This document shows, in pieces, positions 36,418-44,108 of a stretch of DNA of 64,000 nt (positions within the stretch are counted from its first letter, which is position 1; each line of letters begins with the position of its first letter). Source of the DNA: Paenibacillus paridis (GTDB lineage: Bacteria > Bacillota > Bacilli > Paenibacillales > Paenibacillaceae); contig NZ_VCIX01000090.1 in assembly GCF_006345825.1 (NCBI RefSeq), forward strand, positions 124,001 to 188,000, read 5' to 3'. Below the pieces are notes generated by a model. It searched no databases and was not told the origin of the DNA. It worked only from the letters and a program-made list of their open reading frames with translations. The position numbers and the translations under genes were made by a program.

Positions 36418-36795
36418 CTAGAGAAATGTATGACCAGCATTTTCTAATACTGATTTTGCTTTACCTGTGGAATCAACTTTAATCAACAAATAGTCAGTAT
36501 TAAAAGTTGACATAGCAAAAATGCTTATATTATTTTCCGCCAACGGATTGGCCAGAGAAGATAATATACCTGTTAATGCAAAATCTAATACTCCCACTAC
36601 TTTTATGCATTTCCAATCATGTTCAACATTTTTTAGTAGTTCATCGGAAACATTTGAGGTAGGACATACAATAGAAAGTTCTTCATTTGTACGTGTAATT
36701 GAAAAAAATTCTCCTTTTCCCGCCCAGGAAGGGATTGCTTCTGTTGGTGACAATTTCACAACAGAGAACTGTGTGTCCAAAATAACTAGATTCAT
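36418..36795 (-). CDS. ACT-domain amino-acid-binding protein
   Basis: A 125-residue protein of the CASTOR/ACT_7-like group. It starts MNLVILDTQFSVVKL, contains FFSITRTNEELSIVC near residue 30 to 45, then the second ACT half KVVGVLDFALTGILSSLANPL and ISIFAMSTFNTDYLLIK. Such small proteins bind amino acids or act as allosteric sensors. No catalytic domain is attached. AAGGAG lies seven bases before the ATG. Monocistronic with its own terminator. Ligand unknown. Confidence 0.85.
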   Translation of the reverse strand: MNLVILDTQFSVVKLSPTEAIPSWAGKGEFFSITRTNEELSIVCPTSNVSDELLKNVEHDWKCIKVVGVLDFALTGILSSLANPLAENNISIFAMSTFNTDYLLIKVDSTGKAKSVLENAGHTFL

Positions 36796-37186
36796 AATGG
36801 TCTCCTTGTATTAGAGTTTTGTATTCTGAGGTATTATGCCCCAACTGCTTAAGAAGAATTATACCATTGAGCAAACATGCTCGCTCGTTAGCTTAATGAA
36901 GAGAATTAACATGGAAGTTAAAGGAGACCTCGAATGAGACGATTATAGGTATGCTAAATCATTGTCGGATGACAAGAATATGTACCGATTGCCGATGAAT
37001 AAGGAATCCAGATGACAAAACGGTTGTACTGAAATGTAAAAACTCATGTAAAGGTTAGTAGCCGGAGTTTTTTTGCATACAGATCAACAATCAAGCGCAT
37101 TTTGCATCATTCGGGGCAGGCGTTTTGGAAACTCGCCGGTTTCTTCGTAAATGTGAATATCATCTTCACATTCTTTAATTCTTGGA
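36796..37186. other. Intergenic stretch without a convincing gene
   Basis: Only short frames occur, for example a fragment ending near 37014. A hairpin AAAAACTC (37038-37045) with GAGTTTTT (37065-37072) followed by T resembles a plus-strand terminator, which suggests a lost gene upstream. Confidence 0.4.
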
Positions 37187-37471
37187 ATGAAACCAGGTGC
37201 CGACGCAATGATTGATGAATGTCTCATAAGAATAGTCGAAGTATCATTAGCCAATACAGATGATTATAAAGCCCTTAAAACCAGTAATGATATCTCGCTG
37301 CAAGTATTGACGGAGTTCGCTTATCCAGCTGATTTTCATCTGATTAAGTTTTTGAAAGAGCAAGGAGATATGAGCTTGCGTGAGTATCTTTCGATCAAGA
37401 ACAAGGAAAAGGAAAAGGTATCTTTAGTGGAATATGTACCAAATCCGTTCATTGATCCGTTGGCAGATTAG
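37187..37471 (+). CDS. Hypothetical protein, possibly a fragment
   Basis: A 94-codon frame with acidic composition and no recognised motif (ISLQVLTEFAYPADFHLIKF in the middle). The upstream bases lack a clear ribosome binding site and the frame stays open a short way upstream of the ATG. It may be the 3' part of a decayed gene. It sits among other AT-rich orphans. Confidence 0.35.
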   Translation: MKPGADAMIDECLIRIVEVSLANTDDYKALKTSNDISLQVLTEFAYPADFHLIKFLKEQGDMSLREYLSIKNKEKEKVSLVEYVPNPFIDPLAD

Positions 37472-37778
37472 TGAGATATTGTCTCAATATTCCATGTAGC
37501 GGCTTATTAACTTAATATTAGTTAATCTAAAATATACATTATAATAAGTAACCATAATACTTTCTGGACTTTACCTATTTTTGAATTTCTAGGATATCCT
37601 CGTAAGCGTACATTGTCTCCATCTTTCATATGTTAAGCTTCACCCCAAAACCAAGCAGTTTGGGTTGCCGTCAGGGAAAGATTCAACGTTGCAAAGCGTA
37701 AATCGAAGTAAAACGATACAACATATTGAATATTGAGGAACTTGTGGTGATGTATAGACACCACCGCGCATCGAAATT

Positions 37779-37850
37779 TTACCGCTTTTTCTTTTTGAAT
37801 ACACCTAATAGCACCGCGAAAATTATAACAACGATTAAGAAACCACTCAA
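37779..37850 (-). CDS. Candidate 23-residue membrane peptide
   Basis: On the minus strand GAGAGGTGAT is followed by TTG and 23 codons encoding MSGFLIVVIIFAVLLGVFKKK and a short basic end. This is one hydrophobic helix with a positively charged C-terminus. A TATAAT box lies about 20 bp before the ribosome site. The same interval holds a 77-codon plus-strand frame with a TTG start and no ribosome site, which is less convincing. Function unknown. Confidence 0.45.
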   Translation of the reverse strand: MSGFLIVVIIFAVLLGVFKKKKR

Positions 37851-38022
37851 TGATATCACCTCTCTTTGGAATTATAGCATGTTCTGCCTGATGGAAGAGG
37901 ATAAATATAGGATCATGAATTATATCATGACTCTTAGGGAGTTGAACAAAATTGGTTAAGCGATTTTCATGTTGTCGGTAACAGGACCATAACTAGATTA
38001 AGTACAAATTGGGAGGAAGAAC

Positions 38023-38328
38023 ATGGATATACTCTATAAAAAAATACAGCAGATGAGACAAAGACCAGGAATGTATATAGGGAAAAAATCTTTACTTCTA
38101 CTTCATGCATATCTGAATGGTTATATAGCCTATCATAATGAAATAAATAAAGAACCTAATTGTTTTTTTCTTGCTGAATTTCAAGAATATATTCAAAGGC
38201 GTTTTAATTTATATACAACTCATAGTTGGGCAGATATTATTATCTCTTTCTCTCTTAATGATGAAGAAGCATTTGATAGGTTTTATCAATTATTAGATGA
38301 TTTTTCTCTGAAAGTACAGAGTTATTGA
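38023..38328 (+). CDS. Small protein of an orphan immunity-like family
   Basis: A 101-residue acidic protein beginning MDILYKKIQQMRQRPGMYIG, then KKSLLLLHAYLNGYIAYH. The pattern (I)xxRPGMYIGKKS-x-x-x-L-xxxxxGY recurs in small Firmicute proteins near polymorphic toxin or immunity genes, as far as I recall. It has a good ribosome site (GGGAGGAAG) before the ATG at 38023. No toxin gene is adjacent. The next fragment and ORF may belong to the same group. Confidence 0.7.
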   Translation: MDILYKKIQQMRQRPGMYIGKKSLLLLHAYLNGYIAYHNEINKEPNCFFLAEFQEYIQRRFNLYTTHSWADIIISFSLNDEEAFDRFYQLLDDFSLKVQSY

Positions 38329-38345
38329 ATAGGGGCACTAACTAA

Positions 38346-38513
38346 ATCGAAAGAATTTTATTTAACCAAACTGCAGATTACAATGGTAGGAATCTTATTG
38401 ATTTATTTGAATTGAGTAATTTTATAAACGATTGTAGATCAGGTAGCTGTATTCATAATCAGGAATTGTCCGATGAAATTAGTAAAGGGTATGTTGAAAA
38501 AGGGAGTTATTAA
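38346..38513 (+). pseudogene. Coding remnant without start codon
   Basis: A 55-codon open stretch bounded upstream by TAA (38343). It reads like protein (e.g. NGRNLIDLFELSNFINDC) but has no start codon or ribosome site. It could be the end of a gene whose 5' part was lost or frameshifted. Family not recognised. Confidence 0.4.
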
Positions 38514-38526
38514 AATAATCTAAGGA

Positions 38527-38856
38527 GTGATTGTCACGAAGGGGAATTTTAATTTTAAGACAAGCTTAGAATCAGAAATATTTAGTCTAATGATAGCGCA
38601 GCTTATGGTCGAGCAGTTCCAAATTTCTGAAGATGAGGCGATAGGTCGGATCAGTCAGTTTTGGGAAGGTTTAGATTTATCAAGTAGTGAGGATATGATT
38701 TATCATGAAACTTGCGAATTCTGGGCAAATCAAATTTATTATGATGATGGACTGTGGTGGAGAGTAGAGGATAAAACTCAATTAAGTGTTCGAAAATATC
38801 CCAAAGAAAAGAAAAAAATATCTAGCGTTACAACCACATGTGAGTCCGACATGTGA
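38527..38856 (+). CDS. Small acidic hypothetical protein
   Basis: A 109-residue protein with ESEIFSLMIAQLMVEQFQIS then EDEAIGRISQFWEG, DMIYHETCEFWANQIYYDDG and a WW pair. The layout (small, acidic, aromatic-rich end) resembles orphan immunity proteins. TAAGGAG directly precedes the GTG at 38527, so the true initiation codon may be a nearby non-ATG codon such as ATT 38530. It lies 200 bp after the other immunity-like gene. Function unknown. Confidence 0.6.
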   Translation: MIVTKGNFNFKTSLESEIFSLMIAQLMVEQFQISEDEAIGRISQFWEGLDLSSSEDMIYHETCEFWANQIYYDDGLWWRVEDKTQLSVRKYPKEKKKISSVTTTCESDM

Positions 38857-38866
38857 TTTTTTTTTG
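38835..38866 (+). terminator. Intrinsic terminator
   Basis: CACATGT (38835-38841) pairs with ACATGTG (38849-38855), followed by nine or more T. It overlaps the end of the preceding ORF. Confidence 0.75.
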
Positions 38867-38943
38867 TACTTTTGGCGGTTGATAGCATTTGGTTCAAAGT
38901 ATCTGAATGATAGGTTGGGATCATAAACGACTGAAACTAATAA

Positions 38944-38966
38944 AGCGCCGTAAGGGCTACGGCGCT
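38944..38966 (-). terminator. Hairpin, possible terminator of the downstream tetR gene
   Basis: AGCGCCGTA/TACGGCGCT with a five-base loop. On the minus strand it is followed by TTTATTAGTTT, a moderate T tract, 190 bp after the tetR stop. The rest of 38867-39154 shows nothing else. Confidence 0.5.
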
Positions 38967-39154
38967 CGTTTGATATTATCGCGGTGGATTAAGAAAAGCT
39001 CTACATGTTATAACTATTGCAGACGTAAACACGTACAGTATAACCTCAAAATTAGTTATGGAAATCCCTTTGCCCCTTCATATGGAGGGAACTGCTGTTT
39101 TATTTCATTCATCCTAGCTCTAATTACAAATACAGGCTCCATAATTGGATCCGA

Positions 39155-39784
39155 TCAATTTTTGTTACCCGTATTGGATGTGCCTCGCAGAAAGATTCCA
39201 ACCACTTCTTTTGCCAATGCCCTATTGGATTCGTATTTTAGAAGGGTGTCTTTTTGATTCCCCAGCAGCATCATCGCGGAGAAGGTTTGTGCCAGAAGCA
39301 TAGGATCGTTGACTCTAAGCACATGGTTGTCCATTGCCGTTTGAAAATGTTCCGCTAATAACTGGTAGATGCTATGTTCGGATTGTCTTATTTCCATTAG
39401 TTGTTCCTCATTTAAAAAGGGCTCGGCTTCTCTCAGCATCGTTTCGATTTCGGCATGGGGATTGGTTAACCGCGCTTCGGCTACTGTAACCAATCCGTCT
39501 TCGAGGTGTTCGGCCTCCTGTAGAATACGAGATATATGTCTATGGACTTGATTTAAGACGGTTGTAACTGCCACTTTAAATAATTCCGGTTTGCTAGTGA
39601 AATGATAATAAATAGCAGGCTTGGACACTTGGCATTCTTCGGCGATTTGCAGCAGCGACACAGACTCGTACCCATACTCCATAAAACGTTTGGATGCAGT
39701 CTTAATAATCATTTCCCGTATGGAAGGATCATCTTTTGCATGTTTGGGTCTACCTGGCGCACGTTGCGAGTGTTTTTTTATCAT
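39155..39784 (-). CDS. TetR-family transcriptional regulator
   Basis: A 209-residue TetR protein. A basic N-terminal arm (KKHSQRAPGRPKH) precedes the helix-turn-helix (IIKTASKRFMEYGYESVSLLQIAEECQVSKPAIYYHF in outline), then a helical effector domain. The ATG at 39784 follows GGAGG, while the longer frame to 39835 has no such site. It is divergent from the heme A synthase gene. A symmetric TTTACC-N4-GGTAAA element lies between them, so it probably controls both itself and ctaA. Confidence 0.88.
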   Translation of the reverse strand: MIKKHSQRAPGRPKHAKDDPSIREMIIKTASKRFMEYGYESVSLLQIAEECQVSKPAIYYHFTSKPELFKVAVTTVLNQVHRHISRILQEAEHLEDGLVTVAEARLTNPHAEIETMLREAEPFLNEEQLMEIRQSEHSIYQLLAEHFQTAMDNHVLRVNDPMLLAQTFSAMMLLGNQKDTLLKYESNRALAKEVVGIFLRGTSNTGNKN

Positions 39785-39842
39785 AACTACCTCCATGAAT
39801 ATTTTATGACAATTCATCATTTTAATCAAAAGCATCTTGATA

Positions 39843-39860
39843 ATTTACCTACCGGTAAAT
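39843..39860. promoter_or_regulatory. Putative TetR operator between tetR and ctaA
   Basis: ATTTACC-TACC-GGTAAAT, a 7-bp-arm inverted repeat in the 150-bp divergent intergenic region. The central TACCGGTA is also a palindrome. Confidence 0.6.
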
Positions 39861-39934
39861 ATAATTAATGAGATCAAAGTATCTCCTCGATGAAAATGGT
39901 TATGGTTGCATCAAGAATAGGCAGGTGAAAAATA

Positions 39935-40873
39935 TTGGCAACGATTACTCGGTTGAAATGGCTTAGTTACGCAACAACGCTGTTTATGTTTTTCGCGACA
40001 TTTGGAGGTGGCATCGTCACCAGAACAGAGTCCGGTCTGGGATGCGGCACGGAATGGCCAATGTGTCATGGGAAATTTGTTCCCGCTCATACGCTAGCTT
40101 CCGTCATCGAATACACGCATAGGCTGGTGAGTACGACAGCAGGCATTTTGGCCGTGGCTACTCTCCTAACTTTTTTAGTGTATTTAAAGCAGCGAAAAGA
40201 TTTGCAATTTTTTGCAGCATTAACACTGGTTTTTGTCATTATTCAAGGCGCAATGGGGGCATTAGCAGTCGTATTTTCACAATCTCCCCCCGTGATGGCG
40301 CTCCATTTGGGCTTCGCCTTTATCGCTTTAGCAAGCTCTTTAATGACGAGTCTTGGCTCGAGACAAGAACAGAAAGCACGGGGACTTGCGAAATTCGAGA
40401 AAATGCCGAGGACAAGCAAGGCATTTCGCTATTTTGTATGGTGCTTGACCGTATATTCGTATCTGGTAGTCTATACCGGCGCATTTGTTAGTCATACCGA
40501 TTCGGCAGGTTCCTGTACCGGATTGTTTTGCACAGGCAGTCGGCTGCCGGAATTGGCAGGAGGGATAACGATTGAATTGACTCACCGGATCGCCGGTATG
40601 CTGCTGGTTTTGCTGGTTGTCATATTGTGGTATTGGATTTACAAGTATTACAAGAGCAATCGGGAATTGATGATGCAAGCCCAGTTTGCTGTTGGTCTCA
40701 TTTTGTTCCAAGTTCTTACTGGCGTAGGCATGCTGTATACGCTTAACCGTCCGGAATTATACATGTTCGTTGTACTAGCCCATATGACCACTATTGCTGT
40801 ACTATTTGGCATGCTTGCCTACATGAGTTATCTGACATGGAGGCTTTCCAAGCCTACAACAACTGAAAAATAA
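39935..40873 (+). CDS. ctaA: Heme A synthase (CtaA/COX15)
   Basis: A 312-residue membrane protein that oxidises the heme O methyl group to make heme A for aa3-type terminal oxidases. About eight helices are visible. Family signatures are GIVTRTESGLGCGTEWP with the first loop Cys pair (CGTEWPMC), EYTHRLVS, a helix His in ALHLGF, the second loop Cys pair (SCTGLFC), LTHRIAG and LAHMTT. These supply the heme-ligand histidines. The start is TTG 39935 after AGGTGA. It lies alone, away from other cta genes, divergent from a TetR regulator, which is unusual. Confidence 0.93.
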   Translation: MATITRLKWLSYATTLFMFFATFGGGIVTRTESGLGCGTEWPMCHGKFVPAHTLASVIEYTHRLVSTTAGILAVATLLTFLVYLKQRKDLQFFAALTLVFVIIQGAMGALAVVFSQSPPVMALHLGFAFIALASSLMTSLGSRQEQKARGLAKFEKMPRTSKAFRYFVWCLTVYSYLVVYTGAFVSHTDSAGSCTGLFCTGSRLPELAGGITIELTHRIAGMLLVLLVVILWYWIYKYYKSNRELMMQAQFAVGLILFQVLTGVGMLYTLNRPELYMFVVLAHMTTIAVLFGMLAYMSYLTWRLSKPTTTEK

Positions 40874-40901
40874 TAAAAGTTATTCAAAGGAGAGCTGCTC
40901 A

Positions 40902-41669
40902 GTGACAAAGACAAAACGAAAACGTATATGGCTGCGCATCCTGCTCGCGGGCTTCGTCCTCATCGCGCTTGTTGCCGCCGGATCATTCCTGTATCTAAAA
41001 TCTCAAACATACGCACCAAGCACTAAAGCGGAGTCGGCATTGCAAAGCAACAGCGAGGTAAACGTAACAGAGGGGAAAGACGGGTATACATTCGAGCCTG
41101 CGGATGGAAGCATCATGCAGCCCAATATTATTTTTTATCCTGGCGGCTTAGTTGAGCCGGGCAGTTATTCGCCGTTTGCAAGCGAGCTTGCTAAGTTAGG
41201 TCACCGTGTATACATTGCAAAAATGCCGCTTAATCTGGCTATTTTCGGGCAAAGCAAAGCCGATTCCTTCGTGAAGGAGCATCCGGGCGAATCCTTTGTC
41301 ATCGGTGGTCACTCGCTTGGAGGCGCGTTTGCGGCTAGATATGCTTCAGAACACAGCGATCAACTGGCAGGCATCTACTTCTTAGCTTCGTATGCCGATG
41401 AGAGCGGAAGCCTTGCCGATACTGACCTTGCGGCGCTGCAAATTACAGGTACTTCTGACGCGGTGCTCAATCTTGAGGTATGGGAAAGTTCAAAAGCCAA
41501 TCTTCCCGAGTTAACGGAATATGTTTCAATCGATGGCGGGAATCACGGACAATTCGGATCCTACGGCCCGCAAAAGGGAGATCGTGATCCTCAAATCGGA
41601 GAAGATGACCAGTTGGAGAAGGTTATTGATGCCATGCAGAATTGGATGGAGCAATTTAAAAATAATTAA
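40902..41669 (+). CDS. Membrane-anchored alpha/beta hydrolase
   Basis: A 255-residue protein with an N-terminal anchor helix (about residues 10-29) and an alpha/beta-hydrolase fold facing outward. The core has IIFYPGGLVEPGSY (oxyanion strand), the nucleophile elbow GGHSLGGAFAA with Ser, an acidic loop TGTSDAVLN and a late His in DGGNHGQFG. The family includes YqeZ-like and dienelactone-hydrolase-like esterases. The substrate cannot be told. AAAGGAGAG precedes a GTG start. It lies 28 bp after ctaA, so it may be co-transcribed. Confidence 0.85.
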   Translation: MTKTKRKRIWLRILLAGFVLIALVAAGSFLYLKSQTYAPSTKAESALQSNSEVNVTEGKDGYTFEPADGSIMQPNIIFYPGGLVEPGSYSPFASELAKLGHRVYIAKMPLNLAIFGQSKADSFVKEHPGESFVIGGHSLGGAFAARYASEHSDQLAGIYFLASYADESGSLADTDLAALQITGTSDAVLNLEVWESSKANLPELTEYVSIDGGNHGQFGSYGPQKGDRDPQIGEDDQLEKVIDAMQNWMEQFKNN

Positions 41670-41693
41670 CACAACCTAAAGGATATGTGCAAT

Positions 41694-41745
41694 AACGACA
41701 TGGAGGCAGCCATCATCAATCGGCTGCCTTCATGTCGTTTAGTTT
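41694..41745 (+). terminator. Intrinsic terminator
   Basis: Arms 41694-41711 and 41721-41738 (AACGACATGGAGGCAGCC with GGCTGCCTTCATGTCGTT, one mismatch) followed by T residues. Confidence 0.85.
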
Positions 41746-42567
41746 TTCAATCTATTGTTGCCTTGCTTCCAATAGACCATAATGGTCAGATTTATAAGGT
41801 TGAAAGTGATTTTTTAATTAATATCAATGTGAATTTTATGCCTGATTATGAGCAATAAACGATAGTAGATAGAATTGTCCATTTATTGAAAGTTTTCCCG
41901 AAGTTTCAATTTCCTCATATCCTAGTTTGTCATTATTGAACTCACTATCAGAATTTTTGAGATAGGTGAAACACTGCTAATAATTGGGTAATACTTATCA
42001 ATCACCCGATCATGTCACTCAACCTGATCTCACGGTTGTTTGTTCTAAGAATTTTAAAGATTTACAAGTGCCTATGAATACGCTATTCAGTCTATAATAA
42101 CAAACACAATTAGCCGGCGAGACATACTCTCGACCGGTTATTTTTTGTGCCCCGAAACCTAAGCACTTTGGCGATACGAAGCCCAGCCCTCATACATGAT
42201 TTTAGTCTCGATTTGCGGCCAGAAGTAAAGCATTTCATCCCGCAGCATCGACAGAATATCACGCTGCCAATCCTGCAAAGTAGGCGAATATTCCTCAATG
42301 ATCCAGATGATCTCCTTCTCCGGACAAGCATCAGCAGCCTGCGATTGCGCCTTAATTGATCATACATTGATAATACTTATTTTTTATTCAAAAACAGATG
42401 GTGAAATGCTATTACTGCGCGGTGACGACAGGAGATTTATCTTTGCACCAGATAGCAGATTGTCTTCGAGGATTAGAAAAATTTCACAAGTAGCTTCATG
42501 CGCTTACCCCCACAAACGACATGATAATTTCGAAACTATTTTATAACGAAAGTGAAGGGAGCGGCTC
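41746..42567. other. Gap with gene remnants upstream of the RiPP cluster
   Basis: No intact gene is seen. A coding-like remnant ends near 41858 (DHNGQIYKVESDFL). A spoVR fragment occupies 42174-42351. The interval 42360-42567 contains short frames only and the ribosome site GAAGGGAG of the next gene. The mix of remnants suggests an insertion or deletion boundary. Confidence 0.55.
42174..42351 (-). pseudogene. Duplicated fragment of the spoVR gene
   Basis: 42174-42326 matches 57380-57532 inside the spoVR gene with about four mismatches in 153 bases. The match resumes after a 16-base deletion to about 42351. In frame it would encode the EEYSPTLQDWQRDILSMLRD region. Both ends are lost, so it is not functional. 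Several mismatches change residues. Confidence 0.85.
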
Positions 42568-43725
42568 ATGAATCACTCGAAAGCGGTAACGCTTATAAGC
42601 CGGATCTATCAAAGCCAACATCCGTTATTTGATTCTGAGGAGATGGCTAAAGCAGCAATTGACGATATCGATATTTTTCAAGTCGCTCCCCAAGTTTATT
42701 ATTTATTGAAGAGCGGCAGTTTATTGGAAGCCTTGCCTTCCGAGTACCGAAGCAGGCTTAAATCTGGCGTGGATGCTGTCTTGTTTCAAAATATGCTGAT
42801 TCGCTCCGAGATGTACAAGCTTCTCGACGCGTTTGAGCGTTCAGGAATTCAAGTGATCGTGCTGAAGGGTATTCGTTTGTCTGAACGTTTTTTTGGACAT
42901 TTTTCGGGCAGGGGAACATCCGATATCGATTTGCTTGTACGCCTAGAAGATTTGGATAAGGCGGTTGCCCTATTGGAGGGCCATGAGTTTATCCGGTATA
43001 TCGAAGACGATGCAGACCATTTCCATATGCTGTTGAATAAATTTTATGCGAATGAGGATTTCCCGCTGCTCGGAGTGGAACTGCATTGGAATATATTGCG
43101 CGAGCATGTCTCGGATACGGACATGAGCAGCTTTTGGATGGATGCAGAACTGATTTCTCCCTATCAGTTGGTGAAGGAGCTTTCGGCTAAGGACACCTTT
43201 TATTACCTATGTCTTCATGGCTATAACCATAATATGCTATCACTGAAGTATGTTATCGATATTGTGCATGTCCTGAGATGCTGCTGCGCAGAAATAGACT
43301 ACGGCCAGCTCTTTGCTCAGGCAAAGAGCGATGGGAACTATGCCAAAGTACTAATTGCGCTGACCATTGTCTATGACTTATTTCCCGAGCTGCATGAAAC
43401 CAAGCCGCTGAACATACGGAGACGCTGGCCGTTTTGGAATATTGAACTGATGCGAAATGCCCAATTCGGGATCAGAAACTGGCGATTTTATGGCTTTCAT
43501 CTGTTTTCTGCCTTTGTCGCCTACGATTCGGTTAAACAACAGTGGGCACATCTGCGTTATTTACTGTTGCCGCCAAGAGATTATGCCTTGGACCTATTAA
43601 AGTATGTGAATAGATCAGACGTCCCGGATTCGAATGAGCCGATGAGCAAAATTTATGCCAAAATCTATAAAAGAAGACTTCAATTATGGATAAGAACCAT
43701 TCGTGCCAAACAAAAGAAGAATTAA
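42568..43725 (+). CDS. Nucleotidyltransferase-family protein (NTP_transf_5 type), RiPP cluster
   Basis: A 385-residue protein. The catalytic region has VIVLKGIRLSERFF, then the SDIDLLV motif with the metal-binding D-x-D of the nucleotidyltransferase fold (about residues 117-123). The fold continues with ELHWN (about 171-175) and a helical C-terminal part. Proteins of this type occur in paeninodin-like lasso peptide clusters, where their role is not well defined. GAAGGGAG precedes the ATG. It lies 135 bp upstream of the precursor peptide gene, which has its own promoter. It could nucleotidylate the peptide or a phosphate placed by the HprK-like kinase. That is speculation. Confidence 0.8.
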   Translation: MNHSKAVTLISRIYQSQHPLFDSEEMAKAAIDDIDIFQVAPQVYYLLKSGSLLEALPSEYRSRLKSGVDAVLFQNMLIRSEMYKLLDAFERSGIQVIVLKGIRLSERFFGHFSGRGTSDIDLLVRLEDLDKAVALLEGHEFIRYIEDDADHFHMLLNKFYANEDFPLLGVELHWNILREHVSDTDMSSFWMDAELISPYQLVKELSAKDTFYYLCLHGYNHNMLSLKYVIDIVHVLRCCCAEIDYGQLFAQAKSDGNYAKVLIALTIVYDLFPELHETKPLNIRRRWPFWNIELMRNAQFGIRNWRFYGFHLFSAFVAYDSVKQQWAHLRYLLLPPRDYALDLLKYVNRSDVPDSNEPMSKIYAKIYKRRLQLWIRTIRAKQKKN

Positions 43726-43810
43726 ACCGAATATTCTTATGTTATGTATTAAAAAGCAGGTATAAATATAGTTTTTCATAGTATTATTTTACTAAATTTT
43801 ATAAGTATCA

Positions 43811-43855
43811 TTGACTGCCGCTATAATATGGCATAAATTCCTTAAAAGGAGGTGA
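43811..43855 (+). promoter_or_regulatory. Promoter and strong ribosome site of the precursor peptide gene
   Basis: TTGACT (43811-43816) and TAAATT (43834-43839) are 17 bases apart, a sigma-A-like promoter. The near-perfect Shine-Dalgarno AAGGAGGTGA (43846-43855) sits five bases before the ATG. This indicates high expression of the small peptide. Confidence 0.75.
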
Positions 43856-43860
43856 ATGAA

Positions 43861-44007
43861 ATGAAAAAATATGAAGCTCCTAAAGTGCTTACACAGCATA
43901 CTGTCGAATTTGGAACAGCTAGACCAAGCGATAAAGTCGGCGGCTACGAATGGTGCCAAAAACGTAATTTCAAACCTATGTTTTGCAGGCATTATATCGG
44001 TGGCTAA
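43861..44007 (+). CDS. RiPP precursor peptide, 48 residues
   Basis: A 48-codon gene with its own promoter and very strong ribosome site. The N-terminal half MKKYEAPKVLTQHTVEFGTA has the YxxP...L pattern recognised by PqqD-type RRE domains in lasso systems. The C-terminal half contains GGYEWCQKRNFKPMFCRHYI and ends in Gly-Gly. It has two cysteines (C32, C42), three aromatics close to them, and no Ser or Thr after S23. GTA at 18-20 fits a signal-peptidase-like site, giving a 28-residue product. A cut after GG27-28 would leave 20 residues. Kinase, RRE, peptidase and exporter genes follow in order. The precursor role is inferred from context and leader motif. Confidence 0.8.
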   Translation: MKKYEAPKVLTQHTVEFGTARPSDKVGGYEWCQKRNFKPMFCRHYIGG

Positions 44008-44040
44008 CTAGAAAATAATGATAGGTCTTATCTGGGAAGC

Positions 44041-44070
44041 GGAGCTAACGATTGTGTTTGCTCCCTTTTT
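44041..44070 (+). terminator. Weak hairpin/attenuator after the precursor gene
   Basis: GGAGC (44041-44045) pairs with GCTCC (44060-44064), followed by CTTTTT. It could partially stop transcription so that the precursor is made in excess over the maturation proteins. Confidence 0.5.
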
Positions 44071-44108
44071 CTTCTCAGGAATAACTTCTGAAGAACGGGC
44101 GGTGCATA

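Noticed and set aside
37726..37959. 77-codon plus-strand frame with TTG start
   Set aside because: No ribosome site. The opposite strand carries a better-supported small gene with promoter and ribosome site.
38907..39257. 116-codon plus-strand frame
   Set aside because: It spans a terminator-like hairpin, overlaps the 3' end of the tetR gene and has no recognisable protein pattern.
42147..42359. Two frames (plus and minus) whose products resemble a frame at 57284-57607
   Set aside because: The similarity arises because both regions carry the same spoVR DNA. The encoded frames themselves are not genes.
42298..42546. 82-codon frame before the RiPP cluster
   Set aside because: It begins inside the spoVR fragment, has no ribosome site and no family resemblance. 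I looked for a lasso cyclase remnant here and saw none.
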